From Bordetella parapertussis (lineage in GTDB: Bacteria; Pseudomonadota; Gammaproteobacteria; Burkholderiales; Burkholderiaceae_B), in contig CAMBFI010000018.1 in assembly GCA_945865935.1 (NCBI GenBank), positions 1 through 48,439 of the forward strand: DNA of 48,439 bases. Reading direction: 5' to 3'. The position numbers and the translations under genes are program-made. Shown here in pieces: positions 34,970 to 43,059 of this stretch; positions within the stretch are counted from its first letter, which is position 1, and the number at the start of each line of letters is the position of its first letter. The notes beneath the pieces were generated by a model. It worked only from the letters and a program-made list of their open reading frames with translations, did not search any database and was not told where the DNA came from.

Positions 34970-35033
34970 AAGGGCCACGCTTCGCTCCGGTAGGCCTGAC
35001 GGTGTTGTCGGTGTTTTGGGTGTCGTGGCCCTT
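34970..35033. repeat. 10-bp inverted repeat after coxG
   Basis: AAGGGCCACG (34970-34979) is the exact reverse complement of CGTGGCCCTT (35024-35033), with 44 bases between. It could form a long-loop hairpin ending the cox transcript, but no T-run follows. Confidence 0.5.
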
Positions 35034-35087
35034 CAAAGCGTTTAAAATCACAAACAATGCGTTTAAATCTATTTGGAATATGCGTTG

Positions 35088-35498
35088 ATGGCCGAAGACA
35101 TTCGCTGGAAGCAGCGATTCTCTAACTACGAAAAAGCCTTTCAGTCACTGACTGAGGCGGTAGATCTTTCTCGGGAAAGAGAACTGTCTGCGCTCGAACA
35201 ACAAGGCTTGATACAAAGCTTTGAGTTCACACACGAATTAGCATGGAAAGTGTTGAAGGACTACTTGGAATACCAAGGTGTTGCAGAGGTTGTAGGGTCT
35301 CGTGACGCCAGTCGTTTTGCTTTTCAGAACTCTCTGATTCAAGACGGTGAGGTATGGATGCAAATGATTGCTGCAAGAAATCAAACATCGCACACTTACA
35401 ATCTTAAGATCGCTCAAGCCGTGGTCGACAGTATTCTGACCCAGTTTTATCCAGCGTTTAACCAACTCGCCAAAAAATTCGGCGAGTTGGCCGGCTGA
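35088..35498 (+). CDS. hepT: HepT-like HEPN toxin (HI0074 family)
   Basis: 136-aa helical protein. The HEPN RNase motif Rx4HxY is seen as RNQTSHTY near residues 105-112. The start is ATG 35088; a TTG five codons earlier is possible. It is followed 9 bases later by its MntA-type nucleotidyltransferase. In characterised pairs MntA adds AMP to HepT and neutralises it. Confidence 0.85.
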   Translation: MAEDIRWKQRFSNYEKAFQSLTEAVDLSRERELSALEQQGLIQSFEFTHELAWKVLKDYLEYQGVAEVVGSRDASRFAFQNSLIQDGEVWMQMIAARNQTSHTYNLKIAQAVVDSILTQFYPAFNQLAKKFGELAG

Positions 35499-35507
35499 CC
35501 TTCACGC

Positions 35508-35813
35508 ATGGATATCGGCCTACCTTCAAACGCAATAGAAAAGATTCTGGCCGAGTTTAGAAAATTCCCTCAAATTGAGAAAGCCATCTTGTATGGCTCG
35601 CGCGCGATGGGCACCTCAAAGCCCGGTTCTGACATTGACCTTAGCCTCGTTGGTCAGGCGTTAAATCAAGAGATCGTCTGGAAAGTATCGCAAGCGCTTG
35701 ACGATACCTTGCTGCCCTTTGTGTTTGATCTTTCCTTGTTTGAAACCCTAGACAATCCTGACCTCAAAGCGCACATCGCGCGAGTGGGGATTGTTTTCTA
35801 TCAAGCGGCTTAA
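35508..35813 (+). CDS. mntA: MntA-like minimal nucleotidyltransferase antitoxin
   Basis: 101-aa polymerase-beta-like protein. The GSx10DxD motif is intact: GSRAMGTSKPGSDID, near residues 30-44, with a third Asp in FVFDLSLF. It forms a type VII toxin-antitoxin pair with the preceding HepT. The gene order toxin-antitoxin is the usual one. Confidence 0.86.
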   Translation: MDIGLPSNAIEKILAEFRKFPQIEKAILYGSRAMGTSKPGSDIDLSLVGQALNQEIVWKVSQALDDTLLPFVFDLSLFETLDNPDLKAHIARVGIVFYQAA

Positions 35814-35866
35814 GAGTCCGGCGCTGTTGCCTGCCACCGCGCTTGACCCTGCGGTGAATAGGCCTC

Positions 35867-35895
35867 ATAATCTCCGCATGAAAAGCGGAGATTAT
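35867..35895 (+). promoter_or_regulatory. Perfect 11-bp hairpin with the fic start codon in its loop
   Basis: ATAATCTCCGC (35867-35877) and GCGGAGATTAT (35885-35895) pair perfectly around the 7-base loop ATGAAAA, whose ATG is the start of the Fic gene. The purine-rich GCGGAG falls after the start codon. The hairpin could act as an RNA switch for translation or as a DNA operator for autoregulation. Confidence 0.75.
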
Positions 35896-36999
35896 CCCTA
35901 TATTTGGCAGCATCGTGACTGGCCGCACTGGGTGTTTGATTCCAAGCGGCTGACGCCTTTGCTTGCGCAAGTGCACGGGGCCCAGGGTTACTTGTTAGGT
36001 CGAATGGTCGACCTAGGGCTCGATCTGCGCGACCAAGCCTTGTTGCGTATCTTGACCGAAGACGTGCTCAACACCAGCGAAATCGAGGGTGAAATCCTCA
36101 ATGCTGACTCAGTGCGCTCTTCAATCGCGCGTCGCCTGGGGGTAGACATCGGTGGCTTGGCGCCGACAGACCGACAGGTTGAGGGCGTGGTGGATATGGT
36201 GCTGGATGCTACCCAGCGTCATCACACGCCGCTGACTGCCGAACGACTCTTCGGCTGGCATGCATCCCTGTTTCCAACTGGCTACAGTGGGCTCGCCACC
36301 ATCCAGGTCGGAGCGTGGCGCGATGACGCGCTGGGCGCGATGCAGGTCGTATCCGGGCCTTTGCATCGTCAAACGATCCACTATCAAGCGCCAGCGGCTT
36401 CAGTGTTAGACGCCGAGATGGCAGAGTTTCTAAAGTGGTTCAATCACGCTCAAACCGAGGACTCTGTGCTTCGCGCCGGGCTCGCACATCTTTGGTTTGT
36501 GACCATCCATCCCTTCGACGACGGCAATGGCCGTATTGCACGCGCGGTCGGCGACATGGCGCTCGCGCGTGCCGAGCACACGACCTATCGTTACTACAGC
36601 CTCTCGGCCCAGATTCAAAAAGAGCGCAAGGCTTACTATGATTGTCTAGAAGCCACGCAGAAGGGTGGGATGGATGTGACCGATTGGCTTGAATGGTTTC
36701 TTTCCTGCTTGCACAGAGCCATTCAAGGGGCCGAGCAGACGCTTGAGTCTGTCCTTGCAAAGGCGCGCTTCTGGCAACAGCATGCAGGGATGCCTTTGAA
36801 TACAAGACAGATTAAGTTGCTCAATAAATTGCTCGATGGTTTTGAAGGCAAACTCACCACTACCAAATGGGCGGCGATCGCGAAGTGCTCACAAGACACC
36901 GCGCTGCGTGACATCGCCGAGCTCATCGAGCGTGGCGCGTTGGTGAAGTCAGAGGCCAGTGGCCGCAGTACAAGCTACGAGTTGAGCGCCCGGGCATAG
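35878..36999 (+). CDS. Fic family protein with DUF4172 N-terminus
   Basis: 373-aa putative AMP-transferase. The N-terminal YIWQHRDWPHWVFD is the DUF4172 signature. An inhibitory helix motif (T66 to E70-G71, TSEIEG) precedes the core, and the active motif HPFDDGNGR (211-219) is complete. A winged-helix-like C-terminus (after about 300) may bind DNA. The motif placement predicts a self-inhibited class II Fic enzyme. It is preceded by MntA and followed by an MFS transporter 1 base later. Confidence 0.88.
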   Translation: MKSGDYPYIWQHRDWPHWVFDSKRLTPLLAQVHGAQGYLLGRMVDLGLDLRDQALLRILTEDVLNTSEIEGEILNADSVRSSIARRLGVDIGGLAPTDRQVEGVVDMVLDATQRHHTPLTAERLFGWHASLFPTGYSGLATIQVGAWRDDALGAMQVVSGPLHRQTIHYQAPAASVLDAEMAEFLKWFNHAQTEDSVLRAGLAHLWFVTIHPFDDGNGRIARAVGDMALARAEHTTYRYYSLSAQIQKERKAYYDCLEATQKGGMDVTDWLEWFLSCLHRAIQGAEQTLESVLAKARFWQQHAGMPLNTRQIKLLNKLLDGFEGKLTTTKWAAIAKCSQDTALRDIAELIERGALVKSEASGRSTSYELSARA

Positions 37000-37000
37000 C

Positions 37001-38221
37001 ATGACACCACACCCCCCACAGCCTCCTGAAACGCGAACGTTTCCCGTTCTCCCACTCATCGCCACGCTTGCCACACAAAGCTTGGCGACGATGGCGGCGT
37101 ATTCGTTTCCGGTGGTGGCGCCCGTGATCGCGCAGGACCTCCAAGTGCCCGGCACGCTGGTGGGCTTCTTTATCTCCACCGTCTATGGTGTCGGCATTAT
37201 TTCTGCGTTGCTCTCACCACGCTTTATCCGCCGCTTTGGTGCGGTCAGGGTGAGCCAGCTGGTGTTGGTGGCGACGCTTGCCATGCTACTGGCTTGTTCG
37301 CTCGGTAGCGTGGCCTCGGTCGTACTTGGCGCGGCGCTCTTAGGGCTCGCCTACGGTGCGACAGCCCCCGCCAGTGCCCATCTGCTGGTGCCCCGTACAC
37401 CGCCACGTGTGATGAACCTCGTACTGTCGATCCGACAGATCGGCGTGCCACTCGGTGGCGTGTTGGCCGGCCTCATCATGGCGCCCATGACCTTAAGCCT
37501 CGGTTGGCAAACGGCACTGTTGTGGCAGACCCTACCTGTGTTGCTCGTTGTGCTGCTGCTTGAGTTCGCGCGTCGCGATTGGGATGCTGATCGCGATCCT
37601 TCCCGGCAGATATTTAGCAAAGGCCTCTTGGCGCCCGTACAAATTTTGGTGGAGCGGCCAGAGCTGCGTCGCCTGGCCTTCGCCAGTTTTATTTACAGCG
37701 GCCTACAACTTTGTTTCATCGCCTTCTTAACCGTGCACTTAACGAGCAAGACCGGCTTTAACCTCGTGCAAGCCGGCTGGGCCTTGGCGGTGTATCAACT
37801 CGCTGCGGTCGTGAGCCGACCGATCTGGGGCTGGTTGGCGGATAAGTGGTTAAGCGCCAAGTTCTTGTTGGCGTGGCAGGGCTTCATCATGGGCGCAGCC
37901 GCCGTGCTAGCCGGCCAGTTCACCGAGAGCTGGACGCACGTCGTCGTGCTTGTGCTGTGCGCAGTCGCCGGGGCCACCGCAAGCGGGTTTACAGGCCTGG
38001 CCTATGCCGAGTGGGCACGTTTAGGCGGCGCGCAGAGAACCGAGGCCACAGGCTTGGGCTCTGGCTTGATGTTTGCCGGGGTCTTGTTGCTACCTTCGCT
38101 GTTCTCCGTAGCGGTGACGTATTTTGATGACTTCGGCCTTGCCTACGCCTGCGTGGGCGGCTTGGCGGCGTTATCAGGCTTTCTGTTGTTACAAAAGCCA
38201 ACAAGCACTGACAATTCCTAA
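37001..38221 (+). CDS. MFS transporter
   Basis: 406-aa inner-membrane transporter with about 12 hydrophobic segments in two halves. The loop 2-3 region reads SPRFIRRFGAVRVSQ, and GLAYGATAPASAHLL is the equivalent of motif C. The substrate is unknown. It begins 1 base after the Fic stop, so the two may be co-transcribed. Confidence 0.82.
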   Translation: MTPHPPQPPETRTFPVLPLIATLATQSLATMAAYSFPVVAPVIAQDLQVPGTLVGFFISTVYGVGIISALLSPRFIRRFGAVRVSQLVLVATLAMLLACSLGSVASVVLGAALLGLAYGATAPASAHLLVPRTPPRVMNLVLSIRQIGVPLGGVLAGLIMAPMTLSLGWQTALLWQTLPVLLVVLLLEFARRDWDADRDPSRQIFSKGLLAPVQILVERPELRRLAFASFIYSGLQLCFIAFLTVHLTSKTGFNLVQAGWALAVYQLAAVVSRPIWGWLADKWLSAKFLLAWQGFIMGAAAVLAGQFTESWTHVVVLVLCAVAGATASGFTGLAYAEWARLGGAQRTEATGLGSGLMFAGVLLLPSLFSVAVTYFDDFGLAYACVGGLAALSGFLLLQKPTSTDNS

Positions 38222-38255
38222 CTAAACCACCACACTCAAACACAGTGCTGCACTT

Positions 38256-38561
38256 TCAGGCAGCGCGCCCTCGACTGCTGGCTGTGTTTGCCACTAGACG
38301 CACGACTGCGTGACTATTCGTAGCCTCAGCATATCGAGAGAACGTACGCATTGATGGCATCATGCGTCCACTCTCCAGTCTGGCAATCGTAGATTGAGTT
38401 GTGCTCATGCGCTCAGCTAGCTCAGCTTGAGTCATTCCCGCTCTCACGCGCGCTGCAATGAGCTCGCGTGCGATCGCATACTCAGGCCCGAGTTTCTCGT
38501 ATTCAGCGAGGACTTCAGGGTTTTTAAGCTGTTGGGCTTTAACATCTTTTAGGCTAATCAC
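38256..38561 (-). CDS. XRE-type helix-turn-helix antitoxin (HigA-like)
   Basis: 101-aa DNA-binding protein. The HTH is GMTQAELAERMSTTQSTIARLESG (two adjacent helices) near residues 42-65. I choose GTG 38561, which follows GGAG and gives the expected short N-terminus ISLKDVKAQQL. It overlaps the end of the upstream toxin remnant by 8 bases. The antitoxin is intact while its toxin is broken. Confidence 0.82.
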   Translation of the reverse strand: MISLKDVKAQQLKNPEVLAEYEKLGPEYAIARELIAARVRAGMTQAELAERMSTTQSTIARLESGRMMPSMRTFSRYAEATNSHAVVRLVANTASSRGRAA

Positions 38562-38879
38562 TCTTGATTCTCCGTAGTCGCTCTGTCGCTGTTTGAATCG
38601 CTCGCTGCGGCGTCTTCTCCGTCTTTTTAGTAAACACATGCAGCACCATTAGCTGTCTTCCCTTATCAGCAACATAGATTGCGCGAGCAATACCATCCCG
38701 TCCCTTGATTCGCATTTCCCACAATTTGTCTTGCAAAAAACGTACATGCGGCAGACCAACGGCTTGTGGCCAAATTCTTGAAGCATATCCGCGATACGAA
38801 AAAAGTGCGCTTGAATATCTGCGGGCATAGTTAGTAGTTCCGCTCTGGCAGGTGGGATTAAGTGTACCGTCCACGTTGA
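38554..38879 (-). pseudogene. Frameshifted RelE/HigB (gp49-like) toxin
   Basis: The 5' part, read from TCA at 38879, encodes STWTVHLIPPARAELLTM and continues to MLQEFG. Family similarity then resumes in another frame as PQAVGLPHVRFLQDKLWEMR and runs to the stop at 38554. One base is missing at about 38769-38770 (CCCA expected where CCA is found). No start codon precedes the first part. Both defects argue that the toxin is dead. The alternative N-terminus in the second frame lacks family similarity. Confidence 0.8.
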
Positions 38880-38894
38880 TAATTTATCTCTTTT

Positions 38895-39284
38895 TTGCTA
38901 TTAATTCAATCTGCACTAACTCGTGGCCAACATCAGCTGCATATCCACATCGGGACCTTGCCAGAGCAATACCAAAAAGCCTTGTCGTTGTTGCCCCCAA
39001 CACCTCTAATTACTCAGCACGTGAACATTAATAACCATGATTCATTAGTGCGCTACATCCCTCATCGCGTTGCAAATGAACCCTATTTAGACATCGATCT
39101 TTTTGTTGAGGCCTCAAACATGCTTCCGCGCGGTGAGGCAGATATGCCAAGGTATGGTTTGATGACCGCGCTTAGCGCAGATCAAAAAGGGGTGTACGTA
39201 ATCGCAGCGCTCGGGCTCGATCGCTCGGAGCTTAATTATCGCCAGCCGTATCAGTGCAAGCTAACAACTGCTAACAATTTCTAA
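38895..39284 (+). pseudogene. cdh: C-terminal remnant of CDP-diacylglycerol pyrophosphatase
   Basis: The encoded sequence carries LHIHI (the HxHx nucleotide-hydrolase core), then MPRYGLMTAL, and YQCKL near the end. These align with the C-terminal half of E. coli Cdh, which converts CDP-diacylglycerol to phosphatidate and CMP. The N-terminal half with the signal region is missing. The loss coincides with the 5' end of the broken toxin on the other strand. Confidence 0.75.
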
Positions 39285-39321
39285 CCAAATACTTACTCCA
39301 CAAGCAAATATACGAATAGAA

Positions 39322-39669
39322 ATGGCTCACAATACCGCCTACGATTTCGGTATGGAAAAACGCGTGCTCTCACTTGAATTAGCAGTTGAACAAAACACCA
39401 AAGCCTACGAGCGCCTCGAAGCAACGATGACGCAGCTTTGCCAAGCCGTTACGGATTTGCGCGTTCAAATGGTGCAAGGCCAAGCTGAACTGCGAACCGA
39501 GATAGCCTCAGTCCGAACTGAGCTACACAAGGAGATCGCACAAACCCGTGAAGATCTGCACAAGTACTTTGATAGAAAGTTTATGTGGCTGCTCACAACC
39601 TATTGTGGCAGCTTGTTCACGCTCTTAGGCTTCTTCGCTAAACACCTATTAGACAGCTACGCTAAATAG
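39322..39669 (+). CDS. Small coiled-coil protein with C-terminal membrane anchor
   Basis: 115-aa protein. Residues about 12-85 form a heptad-rich coiled coil (LELAVEQNTKAYERLEATM, then repeated EL/EI/VRTEL units), and LLTTYCGSLFTLLGFFA near the C-terminus is one transmembrane segment. It resembles DUF1640-like membrane-anchored coiled coils; the function is unknown. The gene at 44818 has the same design and almost the same downstream terminator. Confidence 0.6.
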   Translation: MAHNTAYDFGMEKRVLSLELAVEQNTKAYERLEATMTQLCQAVTDLRVQMVQGQAELRTEIASVRTELHKEIAQTREDLHKYFDRKFMWLLTTYCGSLFTLLGFFAKHLLDSYAK

Positions 39670-39721
39670 CCATCTGTATCCAACCAACCTCGCCCCAGCC
39701 ACTTTGGTCTGGGGCGTTTAC
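39670..39721 (+). terminator. Terminator repeat, copy 1
   Basis: GCCCCAG (39692-39698) pairs with CTGGGGC (39709-39715), followed by GTTTA. The 52 bases from CCATCTGTATC onward nearly match 45057-45109. It may also end the convergent catalase-like gene. Confidence 0.7.
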
Positions 39722-39753
39722 ATTGCGTAAGACCTTCACGCATCAGTTAACTT

Positions 39754-40767
39754 TTATTGCTTCGGACCCTCAGTAATCCGACGCCCAAACGAAATGGCAT
39801 AAGAGGCTGTTCTTGCCCGCAACATCGGGTCTGGTGCTCCCTCAACCCCTTTAGGCATAATGTTTGGATCAAAGATCATGGTCAAACAGGAGCCCGTGCT
39901 GTCCGGTGAAACCGACACAACTTTCAAGACACCCAGAGTGATTTTCTTTCTTCCCTCTGGAAGGGGGATTGTGGCATTGTCGAGTACATCACCCGCTTGA
40001 GCAATTTCAAGATTGAAATTAAAAGACACTTTGCCCGAGGCTACACGTTGGCGTAAATCATCAAACAAAAAATTGGCACCTTTAGCCTTCGCGTCCTCAT
40101 CGGAGAGTGTTTGCGCACCATCGCCGGGTTCAAAGATCCACTTGCCCCAAACTTTTTCGTTGTTGGCATTTGTAAAACCAAAGCCGTGGACTCCCCAATA
40201 GTTCGTTGAAGCGTAACTGGCGGGGACAGCCTTCGAGGCCAAGTATTTTCCTTGAAGCAGTACGGCTGGATTGGCATCTGCGAAAGCTTTAACTTTAGCG
40301 GGATCCGCCATTTTGGTGGTTGGATCAGCCTGTAAAGATTGCAACCGCCCGAAAAACTGATCAGGCGTAGCCGCGCCGAAAACAGGCGCTGATATGTTTC
40401 CCATCTGCCAGACTTCATTGTTTGGCAAAGCAAATTGCAACGCTAAGTTTCGTTGCGTTTTCGCATTGTCAGCTGCTTTTGGATTTCCGCCACCTACTGA
40501 AAAGCGCACAATAACCGGGATGGGCTTGCCGCTAAAAGCAGACGAGCTAGAAATATTTTTACTTTCTGGGCTGCCCACAAACTCACCGCTTGCGCAAACA
40601 CCTTTTGCGCCCGAGCGCCTAAAACCCTCAAACTTTCCCCCAGTCAATTCAAACTGATTAACCATCGAGTTAGGGTTTGGATCGGCATGCGCGAAATTAC
40701 TAGCTAAGCTTGAAACGCCTATTGAAAGAATGGCAACAGCCAAACTGGTGAATTTCATTGGTTTCAT
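39754..40767 (-). CDS. Catalase-like peroxidase (SrpA family), exported
   Basis: 337-aa heme catalase-fold protein with a signal peptide (KFTSLAVAILSIGVSSL, cleavage near AHAD). The segments VIVRFSVGGGNPKAAD, RNLALQFALPN, ATPDQFFGRL and YWGVHGFGFTN match the short catalase-related peroxidases. The heme-ligand Tyr region is in the C-terminal part (RTASYAISFGRR). It probably detoxifies peroxide in the periplasm. It is monocistronic. Confidence 0.85.
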   Translation of the reverse strand: MKPMKFTSLAVAILSIGVSSLASNFAHADPNPNSMVNQFELTGGKFEGFRRSGAKGVCASGEFVGSPESKNISSSSAFSGKPIPVIVRFSVGGGNPKAADNAKTQRNLALQFALPNNEVWQMGNISAPVFGAATPDQFFGRLQSLQADPTTKMADPAKVKAFADANPAVLLQGKYLASKAVPASYASTNYWGVHGFGFTNANNEKVWGKWIFEPGDGAQTLSDEDAKAKGANFLFDDLRQRVASGKVSFNFNLEIAQAGDVLDNATIPLPEGRKKITLGVLKVVSVSPDSTGSCLTMIFDPNIMPKGVEGAPDPMLRARTASYAISFGRRITEGPKQ

Positions 40768-41138
40768 AGGGATTCCTCAAGTGGGTAAGTGATAGGCTAC
40801 GCGGTTTCGCTGAGGCCGACAGTAGGTCTATTCTCTATGTTGAGTAACCCTTCATGTGCAGGGTGCCTAAAGAAACCCCCACGTCTTCTGACTCTGATTC
40901 CTTGTCCGCCAGTTCTCTGTACGAATCAGGGATGCGCCACCAGCACACAATATTGCGCTATGTTGTCTGTTTTGGTTGGTTAAAATGTAGATATTTGTTT
41001 TTTTTTATAATTAAAACTTTTATAGTTTTAATTTGTAAGCATTTGAAAACAAATAAAAATTTAATATTTTTTGCATTATAATTTAATTATAATTGTAGAT
41101 GTTGTAAAGTAATTTTGTAATTAATCTCTGGGGCAAAA
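40768..41138. other. 371-base gap: tRNA/antitoxin debris and an AT-rich block
   Basis: Bases 40881-40942 hold decayed copies of the micro-island antitoxin and the tRNA-Met 3' end. Bases 40980-41130 are extremely AT-rich (runs such as TTTTTTTTTATAATTAAAA), unlike the rest of the window. The AT block precedes the Fic gene and probably contains its promoter. I see no gene. Confidence 0.7.
40881..40942 (+). repeat. Decayed third copy of antitoxin fragment plus tRNA-Met 3' end
   Basis: Bases 40881-40898 match 11397-11414 (ACGTCTTCTGA shared, 16 of 18 bases). Bases 40905-40942 match the last 38 bases of the tRNA at about 33 of 38 positions, the final 21 (ends GCGCCACCA) being exact. About 150 bases are deleted between the two parts. 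Confidence 0.8.
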
Positions 41139-42299
41139 ATGCCTGCGTTCAATCATTATGCTCTTTCCTTAGTGAACCCCGCGTTCGATTCGCCGCTAGT
41201 TGATGTGGTGACGGAGTTAGAGCATTTACGTCGTTTGCGATTGGGGGGCACTACGCCTGCGCCGGTCTTCTTTCAACTCAAGCACATCTTCCACATGTTA
41301 GAGAGCTTGGGGTCAGCGCGGATAGAAGGTAATCACACCACATTGGCCGACTATGTCGAGAGCCGACTTGAGGCTCGGCCGATCGCATGGAGTGATCAGT
41401 TGCGCGAGATGGTCAACATTGAAGATGCGATGAGCTTCATAGACCAAAATTTTGAATCTGGTCAGGACGTCACGGAACGCTGGCTGCGCGAGTTGCACGC
41501 CATCACAGTCAAGGGGTTAGAGCGAGAAGGGGACTCCACACCAGGTGCTTATCGCCAAAAGTCCGTTCAGATTTCTCAGTCAGAACATCTGCCGCCAGAC
41601 GCAATGCTTGTATCTCAATACGTGACAGAGTTGGTCGGTTTTATCAATCGAGTTGATCCTGCAAAATATGATTTGATAAAAGTTGCTCTGGCTCACCATC
41701 GATTTGCTTGGATTCATCCATTTTCAAACGGGAATGGTCGTGTGGTCCGGTTGCTTACCTACACCTTGCTCATCAAGTATGGATTCAACGTTAAGGCAGG
41801 TGGTCGAGTGTTAAATCCAACGGCTGTCTTTTGTAACGACCGCGATCACTATTACGCTATGCTCGGTTTGGCCGATACAGGTTTGACGGAAGGCCTTGAG
41901 AAGTGGTGTGTGTATGTACTTAGCGGCATGCTTGCAGAACTACAAAAAGTCGATAGATTGACTGATTCAAACTATCTGAATGACCGAATCCTAGTCCCTG
42001 CGTTGCGCTATGCACGTCAGCGCGAGTTGGTTACCGCACTTGAGGAGGAAGTGCTTTTGACGACTGCAAGACGTGGTACGGTCAAGGCCAGTGATCTGCA
42101 TGCTGTAACGAAGAGTTTGTCAGAGCGCCAACGTACCTACTTAATCAGTAAGTTGGTGGAGCGCAGCATGCTTGCCCCCATTCGAGAGGGTGCACGACAA
42201 TATACGATTGGATTTGCCAATAATTTCTTGATGCGTGGTGTCATCAAATCATTGTCTGATGAAGGTTTTATTCCGGATGCATTAAATAAACGTCGTTAG
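41139..42299 (+). CDS. Fic family protein with HPFSNGNGR motif
   Basis: 386-aa putative nucleotidyltransferase. The inhibitory motif S59 to E63-G64 (SARIEG) is present, and the Fic core is HPFSNGNGR at 193-201, where the usual Mg-binding Asp/Glu is Asn197. This Asn form occurs in a known subgroup, so activity may be retained with altered chemistry. A winged-helix-type C-terminus is likely. It sits between decayed duplicates, downstream of very AT-rich DNA, which suggests it was inserted after the duplication. Confidence 0.84.
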   Translation: MPAFNHYALSLVNPAFDSPLVDVVTELEHLRRLRLGGTTPAPVFFQLKHIFHMLESLGSARIEGNHTTLADYVESRLEARPIAWSDQLREMVNIEDAMSFIDQNFESGQDVTERWLRELHAITVKGLEREGDSTPGAYRQKSVQISQSEHLPPDAMLVSQYVTELVGFINRVDPAKYDLIKVALAHHRFAWIHPFSNGNGRVVRLLTYTLLIKYGFNVKAGGRVLNPTAVFCNDRDHYYAMLGLADTGLTEGLEKWCVYVLSGMLAELQKVDRLTDSNYLNDRILVPALRYARQRELVTALEEEVLLTTARRGTVKASDLHAVTKSLSERQRTYLISKLVERSMLAPIREGARQYTIGFANNFLMRGVIKSLSDEGFIPDALNKRR

Positions 42300-42354
42300 T
42301 CATGGGCTTTTTGTTTTCGGATACCTGGCATGTAAATCGCACAAGTTAATGACC

Positions 42355-42430
42355 ACCCCCGATAAACACACAGCGTTTGCACGAGCGCATTCGCTTTGTT
42401 TATAAGGCGGGTCGTTGGTACTAGATAGAT
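42355..42430 (+). pseudogene. Remnant of a ychJ-like gene
   Basis: CGATAAACACACAGC at 42361 matches the ychJ-like gene at 12888. After a large deletion, TTTGCACGA and GGTCGTTGGTACTA match its 3' part (13205 and 13242). No open frame remains. Confidence 0.65.
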
Positions 42431-42480
42431 CGAATATAGTAGCGAAGGGCGCGTCAACGCCTATACCTTGTTAACACCTT

Positions 42481-42996
42481 AGATTTGTCTCAATACCTAC
42501 TCGTTCATTGCACCGATTTTTTATTCGTTCAGCCTTGCTCGGCTTTGAGGAACAGTCAGCACAGTTGGCGCCAGATTTAATCGTGCTTGATTGGGACACG
42601 AATGATCTCGTCTATAAAAACAGTATTGCACCCGACCTCGAAAAAATTATGGTGCAGACCATCAAAAGGGTCAAGGCGAAACATCCCCAGGCAGTGATCC
42701 TCATCACGTCCGCGCAGGATATGAATTTTAGAAGAAAGAACATCACGGCCGCGTGGAACTTTGCAGAGTTGGCTCGACGCGTCGCTTTTGAAAATGATTG
42801 CCTGTTTTACGACTGGTATCGCGTGGCAGGGGGAAGAGGGGCGATGACAATTTGGACAGCCTACGGCCTTGCCAGTACCGATAACATTCACTTGACCGGT
42901 ATAGGGTATGCAGTCGCCAACATTCAACCCCACTCAGTGGTGGGTTGGTTAAAAGAGCTGTCACCTGTGCCAAACAAAAGCATTTTTTATCGATAG
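42481..42996 (+). pseudogene. Internally deleted copy of the SGNH lipoprotein gene
   Basis: The first ~16 codons (HRFFIRSALLG) join directly to the codons for FEEQSAQLAPDL, skipping about 870 bases and removing the lipobox and the GDS serine. A second deletion of about 100 bases near the 3' end joins two CAGTC motifs. The remaining 162-codon frame is still open, but GTND has become DTND. With no nucleophile it cannot be an active hydrolase. The upstream 70 bases also match those before the intact gene (14196-14270). Confidence 0.85.
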
Positions 42997-43000
42997 CGCG

Positions 43001-43046
43001 ATGAGCGATGACATGCGCTCAGAGTTCATTCACGCACTCGAGCATA
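43001..43046 (+). pseudogene. Remnant of the enoyl-CoA hydratase 5' region
   Basis: ATGAGCGATGACATGCGCTC and the following bases match 15862-15907 of the intact gene with a few changes. The fragment directly follows the SGNH copy, keeping the original gene order. Confidence 0.82.
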
Positions 43047-43059
43047 TTTGCGCAACCCC

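Noticed and set aside
38760-38780. Programmed -1 frameshift rescuing the HigB-like toxin
   Set aside because: The bases around the shift (TTTGGCCACAAG on the - strand) do not form a slippery heptamer, and the start codon is also missing.
42508-42996. 162-codon SGNH-like frame as a working gene
   Set aside because: It is open, but it lacks the nucleophile block and lipobox, and comparison with the intact gene shows two internal deletions.
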